A program made the position numbers and the translations under genes. The notes beneath the pieces are model-generated. The model ran no database searches and was not told where the DNA came from. It worked only from the letters and a program-made list of their open reading frames with translations. Positions 25,459 to 28,184 of a stretch of 28,184 nucleotides of DNA are shown here, piece by piece (the first letter of the stretch is position 1; each line of letters begins with the position of its first letter). Origin of the DNA: Dehalococcoidia bacterium (lineage in GTDB: Bacteria > Chloroflexota > Dehalococcoidia > GIF9 > UBA5629); assembly GCA_016927965.1 (NCBI GenBank), contig JAFGLP010000101.1:1-28184 (forward strand), written 5' to 3'.

Positions 25459-26166
25459 CTACTCAAGCAATACCAGACCGTTTATATCCTTTTTCGGCAT
25501 CAACCGGCACTCTGCTATCTCCCAGAACCAGTGGCCGTCTCTCTGGACTTTATTCGCCCCGGTTATTTCCATCCTCCTTTCGAAGAGGGGTCCGTCGATT
25601 ACCATGGTATGGTATTCGCCGGCTTCACCACAGAGTGTAACATTATGTAGTCCTGATAAATCTGTTAGGAACTGTTCATCGATCTTACGTCCCAGCCACT
25701 CTTCACCCATCATATCAGCCTTGGTGGCGACTACTACCGCCTGAAATCCCAGGTTGATGAATTCAATCATTATTTTCCTCTGGTCCTCTAACCAGAGGGG
25801 AAGGCGTGGGATGACATCAACTTCAGAGCACACCCTTTCGATCCACTGCCGGTGCTCTTCTACATCGATATCGCCGAAAACACCCTGGGTAATCCCCTTT
25901 CCCCTAAGATCATACAGCACTTTCTTAAATTCAGCCTCGTAGTCAGAAGGCGCCGTCGAGTGCTGGATGAGCAGAATGCCGATAGCCTGTGACTGCATCC
26001 TGAGCCACCTGGCCGCCAGTCCGTGGCTGCGTGAACGCTCTCCATCATCGGTAACCATATTCAACAGGTACCTGACCTTAAGCCCGCCGGAAAGAGCTTT
26101 ATAACAAGCCAGGCAGCAGTCTTTACCGCCGCTCCATGAACTGAATGCTGACTCCATCAAATTCAT
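25459..26166 (-). CDS. PP-loop ATPase of the diphthine-ammonia ligase (DPH6/ATP_bind_4) family
   Basis: A 235-residue protein with the N-type ATP pyrophosphatase loop SSWSGGKDC (residues 9-17), followed by DGERSRSHGL, GVFGDIDVEEHRQW, and CGEAGEYHTMVIDGPLF. The last block is characteristic of the MJ0570/DPH6 family. In eukaryotes and archaea the family amidates diphthine on elongation factor 2, a modification absent from bacteria, so the bacterial role must differ. The start codon overlaps the btuF stop by ATGA, implying translational coupling. The operon is preceded by a cobalamin riboswitch, which suggests a role in corrinoid salvage or modification, perhaps an ATP-dependent amidation. That function is inference. 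A start at the fourth codon (ATG at 26157) is possible. Confidence 0.9.
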   Translation of the reverse strand: MNLMESAFSSWSGGKDCCLACYKALSGGLKVRYLLNMVTDDGERSRSHGLAARWLRMQSQAIGILLIQHSTAPSDYEAEFKKVLYDLRGKGITQGVFGDIDVEEHRQWIERVCSEVDVIPRLPLWLEDQRKIMIEFINLGFQAVVVATKADMMGEEWLGRKIDEQFLTDLSGLHNVTLCGEAGEYHTMVIDGPLFERRMEITGANKVQRDGHWFWEIAECRLMPKKDINGLVLLE

Positions 26167-27104
26167 TTCTCAGCCGTCTTGAATAATTCCGGGTGTATGA
26201 AACCGGCAAACTGCTCCAGTGCATCGGTTATGCGTGGGCCAGAACGCCCGGCCAGGTCGGTATCCACTGCATATACCCTGCTATTCCGGACTGCATCCGT
26301 ATCTGCCAGCCTTGGTTCGGTCAGGGCAAACTGAAACGGCGCATCACCTCCCGCTCCCATGCCGACACCGGCAATTATCACTTCGGGATTTGCAGTAACA
26401 ACTGCCTCCAGGCTTATTTTGGCCTGCCCGGTCAGGCTGGAAGCAATGTTTACACCGCCTGCCTGCTGAATAAGCTCGGCCTGGATGGTCCCCGAACCGG
26501 CCGCCATAAAAGGGTTATACCATGTAATGTAAAGGGCCCTGGGTTTTTGCGCCTGCGCCAGACTATCTGTTTTATTGGTCACCGCTTTGATCCTGGCATG
26601 CATCCCCAACACCACTTCAGAAGCCTCCTTCTCTCTCCCGGTGGCCTTTCCAACCAGGCCGATGGATTCCAGTATTTCATCAAGTGTCTCCGGTTCCAGG
26701 GTAACAACGGGTATTCCAAGTTCCTCCAGCCGGGGGATAACCATCTTCTCATGCATAGAGGTAGCCAGCACCACGTCAGGGGAAGCGGCTACCAGTTTTT
26801 CCAGGTTCGGTGTTGAAAAACCGCCGATTTTAGGCTTTTCTTTAGCTTCAGGCGGGTAATTGCAGTAATCCGTCACTCCTATAACCTTATCTTCGAGACC
26901 CAGAACGTACAGGATCTCCGTGTTTCCCGGGGCGAGCGAGATAATCCTTTCCGGAGTTGTGACCAACTTTACTGTCCTGCCCGCCTGGTCTATAATCTCG
27001 ATCGAATATTCAGTTTTATCTGCAGGCGGCACCGTACACCCTGTAACGACGGATAGCATCGCAGCCAATAAAACGATAAGACAGTTCAAAATATATTGCC
27101 GCAT
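26163..27104 (-). CDS. btuF: Corrinoid ABC transporter substrate-binding lipoprotein, BtuF-like
   Basis: The start is set at the ATG at 27104, which has AAAGGAGG 5 nt upstream; the frame runs to 27122. The 313-residue product has a lipoprotein signal ending VVTGC (Cys 23), then the class III periplasmic-binding fold. It shows RIISLAPGNTEILYVLGL, the conserved VTDYCNYPPEA, KIGGFSTPNLEKLVAASPDVVLA, and a C-terminal VYAVDTDLAGRSGPRI. It would bind cobalamin or cobinamide outside the cell and pass it to a BtuCD-type ABC transporter, which is not in the window. Specificity for corrinoids rather than haem or siderophores is supported by the cobalamin riboswitch in its leader. It shares an ATGA overlap with the PP-loop ATPase gene. 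Confidence 0.92.
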   Translation of the reverse strand: MRQYILNCLIVLLAAMLSVVTGCTVPPADKTEYSIEIIDQAGRTVKLVTTPERIISLAPGNTEILYVLGLEDKVIGVTDYCNYPPEAKEKPKIGGFSTPNLEKLVAASPDVVLATSMHEKMVIPRLEELGIPVVTLEPETLDEILESIGLVGKATGREKEASEVVLGMHARIKAVTNKTDSLAQAQKPRALYITWYNPFMAAGSGTIQAELIQQAGGVNIASSLTGQAKISLEAVVTANPEVIIAGVGMGAGGDAPFQFALTEPRLADTDAVRNSRVYAVDTDLAGRSGPRITDALEQFAGFIHPELFKTAEK

Positions 27105-27126
27105 TAGTCCTCCTTTCTGCAACTCG

Positions 27127-27169
27127 AAATAAAGTCCCCCTCACCCGGCATAGCAAGGGAGACTTATTT
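27127..27169 (-). terminator. Leader hairpin between riboswitch and btuF
   Basis: In the btuF leader GTCTCCCT pairs with AGGGGGAC, extended by AAATAA/TTATTT after a one-base bulge, to give a ~14-bp stem. It lies after the aptamer and just before the ribosome-binding site. This is where the expression-platform terminator of a cobalamin riboswitch is expected, although only a short U-rich stretch (within the stem end) is present. Confidence 0.55.
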
Positions 27170-27214
27170 TAAACAATAAATCCCGCCCCCTTAATCCGCG
27201 GAGGCAGATCACGA

Positions 27215-27320
27215 CTATACGGGCCAGCGTTCTGACTTTTACAGCAGGCGGTACTGTGCTGGACTCCCACCAGCTTGCTTTCCATTGTAGCCGTCAGTTG
27301 CCTGACAACACCCCGCATTA
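27215..27320 (-). ncRNA. Cobalamin riboswitch aptamer (compact)
   Basis: Read on the minus strand the leader shows the ordered core of a cobalamin riboswitch. GGTG is followed by a P3-like hairpin with a GCAA loop (GTTGTCAG/CTGACGGC), TACAATGGAA, then GCTGGTGGGAGTCCAGC (27259-27275, the GGUG-AA-UCC stem-loop), CCGCC, CTGCTGTAA (27239-27247) and a B12-box-like AAGTCAGAACGCTGGCC (27222-27238). The B12 box follows CTGTAA directly, so the optional peripheral stems seen in larger members are missing. It lies ~120 nt upstream of btuF, downstream of a matching promoter. Corrinoid binding would be expected to repress the btuF/DPH6-like operon. The pattern was matched by eye; no covariance model was run. 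Confidence 0.85.
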
Positions 27321-27337
27321 ATATTTAATTAGTACTG

Positions 27338-27367
27338 AGTATATCTGCGATTACAGGCTTTTGTCCA
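27338..27367 (-). promoter_or_regulatory. Candidate promoter of the btuF operon
   Basis: On the minus strand TGGACA (27362-27367) and TATACT (27338-27343) are spaced by 18 bp. A transcript starting near 27331 would run straight into the cobalamin riboswitch, which supports both calls. Confidence 0.6.
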
Positions 27368-27413
27368 TCATTATTTTCCAGCAGACAATTCTCGCAATAT
27401 CCCCATTATATCA

Positions 27414-27442
27414 TTGACTAAATGTATAGTATGCTTTACAAT
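27414..27442 (+). promoter_or_regulatory. Promoter of the DUF2178/XRE operon
   Basis: TTGACT (27414-27419) and TACAAT (27437-27442) are separated by exactly 17 bp, close to the sigma-70 consensus. Transcription would begin near 27449, giving a leader of ~25 nt with AGGAGGT before the ATG at 27474. It is divergent from the btuF promoter. Confidence 0.65.
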
Positions 27443-27461
27443 TAGTATATTTTACTATACA
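27423..27461. promoter_or_regulatory. Inverted-repeat operator over the DUF2178/XRE promoter
   Basis: TGTATAGTA (27423-27431) and TACTATACA (27453-27461) are a perfect 9-bp inverted repeat. A further TAGTA (27443-27447) pairs with the same TACTA as a tighter repeat. Half-sites are ~30 bp apart centre to centre, about three helical turns, and bracket the -10 element. This is a natural binding site for the XRE repressor encoded downstream, implying autoregulation by inference. Confidence 0.55.
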
Positions 27462-27473
27462 GGAGGTCCCGGA

Positions 27474-27854
27474 ATGAAGCTAAGCAGATATCGTATTTAC
27501 AAGGCAGTCATAGCGATCGGACTGGGCATTGCCGTGGCAATTGCGATTGTTACCGACACCCCTGTAATAGCGCTGGCGGCGGTCATTGCCGCCATTTTAC
27601 TGGCGTTTATCCTGGAACGCCGCAACAAAGAGATAGTGCGGGATGAGCGTATCTCGCAGATCAGCGGGAAAGCTGCCTCTGCTTCTTTCAACAGCATACT
27701 TATACTGGCGGCAATAGCCTCACTGGGCATCGCCCTTTTCCGCAGCCGGCTGCCGGAAAACGTTGTTTTCTTCGGTGCTGTCATGGGCTACTGTATCTGT
27801 GCTGCCTTGATATTGCACATATGTTTTTACGCCTATTTCAGCCGGAAGCTATAG
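27474..27854 (+). CDS. DUF2178-family membrane protein
   Basis: The start is the ATG at 27474, with AGGAGGT 8 nt upstream; the frame is open back to 27414, which is promoter sequence. The 126-residue protein has two N-terminal helices (from ~residue 10 to 46), a charged loop RRNKEIVRDERISQISGKA, whose DER...KA pattern is typical of DUF2178, then two more helices and a short basic tail. It is an integral membrane protein of unknown function. In archaea and some bacteria this family is commonly paired with a small XRE regulator, as here, which may indicate a sensor/regulator pair. The next gene starts ~10 nt after its stop. Confidence 0.85.
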   Translation: MKLSRYRIYKAVIAIGLGIAVAIAIVTDTPVIALAAVIAAILLAFILERRNKEIVRDERISQISGKAASASFNSILILAAIASLGIALFRSRLPENVVFFGAVMGYCICAALILHICFYAYFSRKL

Positions 27855-27864
27855 GGTGCAGCAG

Positions 27865-28104
27865 ATGAAAAACAGGCTCAAGGTATTTCGTGCCATGCAT
27901 GACCTTACACAGGAAGAGCTGGCCGATAAACTACGCGTGACCAGACAGACAGTCATTTCCATCGAAAATGGTAAATACGATCCTTCCCTGCCGCTGGCAT
28001 TCCGCATCGCCGATCTTTTTAACGTAAAAATTGAGGATATCTTTTTATGCGAATATGGACCCGGTGAATTTCATGGCTACCCGCCCATATCCAAGCAGCT
28101 GTGA
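27865..28104 (+). CDS. Small XRE/Cro-type transcriptional regulator
   Basis: A 79-residue protein made of one helix-turn-helix domain: NRLKVFRAMHDLTQEELADK, then LRVTRQTVISIENGKYDPSL, then IADLFNVKIEDIF. It is of the YozG/YgzD-like type of short Cro-like regulators. The ATG at 27865 has AGGGTG 7 nt upstream; a GTG at 27856 is in the same frame. It follows the DUF2178 gene by 10 nt and is surely co-transcribed. It probably represses its own operon through the inverted repeats at 27423-27461. The DUF2178 partner may modulate it; that is inference. Confidence 0.92.
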   Translation: MKNRLKVFRAMHDLTQEELADKLRVTRQTVISIENGKYDPSLPLAFRIADLFNVKIEDIFLCEYGPGEFHGYPPISKQL

Positions 28105-28128
28105 TTTGAGATTATCAGCTTTGCATAT

Positions 28129-28162
28129 AAAAAAGGCAGAACAGCAATGTTCTGCCTTTTTT
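28129..28162. terminator. Strong bidirectional rho-independent terminator
   Basis: GGCAGAACA and TGTTCTGCC form a perfect 9-bp stem closed by a GCAA tetraloop, flanked by six A on one side and six T on the other. It ends the DUF2178/XRE transcript 24 nt after the stop codon and can also serve transcripts entering from the minus strand. Confidence 0.93.
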
Positions 28163-28172
28163 ATATTCGATT

Positions 28173-28184
28173 TGGTAGCGGGGG
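28173..28184 (-). tRNA. Probable 3' end of a tRNA gene (partial)
   Basis: The last 12 bases, read on the minus strand, are CCCCCGCTACCA: an encoded CCA end, an A discriminator and a GC-rich acceptor strand. The rest lies outside the window. It resembles the end of initiator tRNA-Met genes, but 12 bases cannot settle identity or even prove a tRNA. Confidence 0.4.

Overview
The window (about 28 kb, roughly half G+C) looks like a chromosomal segment of an uncultured bacterium, most likely a Chloroflexota/Dehalococcoidia-type organism. This rests on recalled family resemblance, not on a search: a short lipoprotein with Ig/fibronectin-like repeats and a C-terminal PLWVWVII-type membrane anchor, a CFI-box surface protein, a TreX/TreY/TreZ trehalose set and a cobalamin-scavenging operon. 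There is no phage, transposon or CRISPR array.

Region 1 (1-4600) encodes cell-surface proteins. First comes the 3' part of a large Thr/Pro-linked protein with three copies of a ~90-residue domain, three PKD/Ig-like domains and a CFI-box C-terminus. A nine-repeat TPR lipoprotein follows, then a convergent lipoprotein with two Ig/FnIII-like domains and a C-terminal membrane anchor. Region 2 (4600-7050) holds a DHA2-type MFS exporter, preceded by an 11-bp inverted repeat, and an UlaG/RomA-like metallo-hydrolase.

Region 3 (7100-16360) is a glycogen/trehalose block. glgX/treX and treZ form a plus-strand pair, treY converges on them, and a minus-strand operon carries a cysteine-poor HesB/IscA-like protein, a divergent glgC and a Lys-rich-tailed DUF5752-like protein. 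GlgC would supply ADP-glucose for glycogen. GlgX would debranch it, TreY would convert the reducing end of the chains to trehalosyl units and TreZ would release trehalose.

Region 4 (16600-25250) is signalling and miscellaneous, all on the minus strand: a LuxR-type regulator with a degenerate receiver, a Cys-rich four-helix membrane protein, a GH38 alpha-mannosidase, a PAS-PAS-PAS-GGDEF protein and a 7TM-PAS-PAS-GGDEF paralogue broken by an in-frame TGA.

Region 5 (25450-28184) has a minus-strand operon of a BtuF-like corrinoid-binding lipoprotein and a diphthine-ammonia-ligase-like PP-loop ATPase. It is preceded by a recognisable compact cobalamin riboswitch with its own promoter and a leader hairpin. 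Divergent from it is a DUF2178 membrane protein/XRE regulator pair, whose promoter is covered by a perfect 9-bp inverted repeat. A strong bidirectional terminator and what looks like the 3' end of a minus-strand tRNA close the window. The most interesting points are the riboswitch-controlled btuF plus DPH6-like operon and the in-frame TGA in the c-di-GMP sensor gene.
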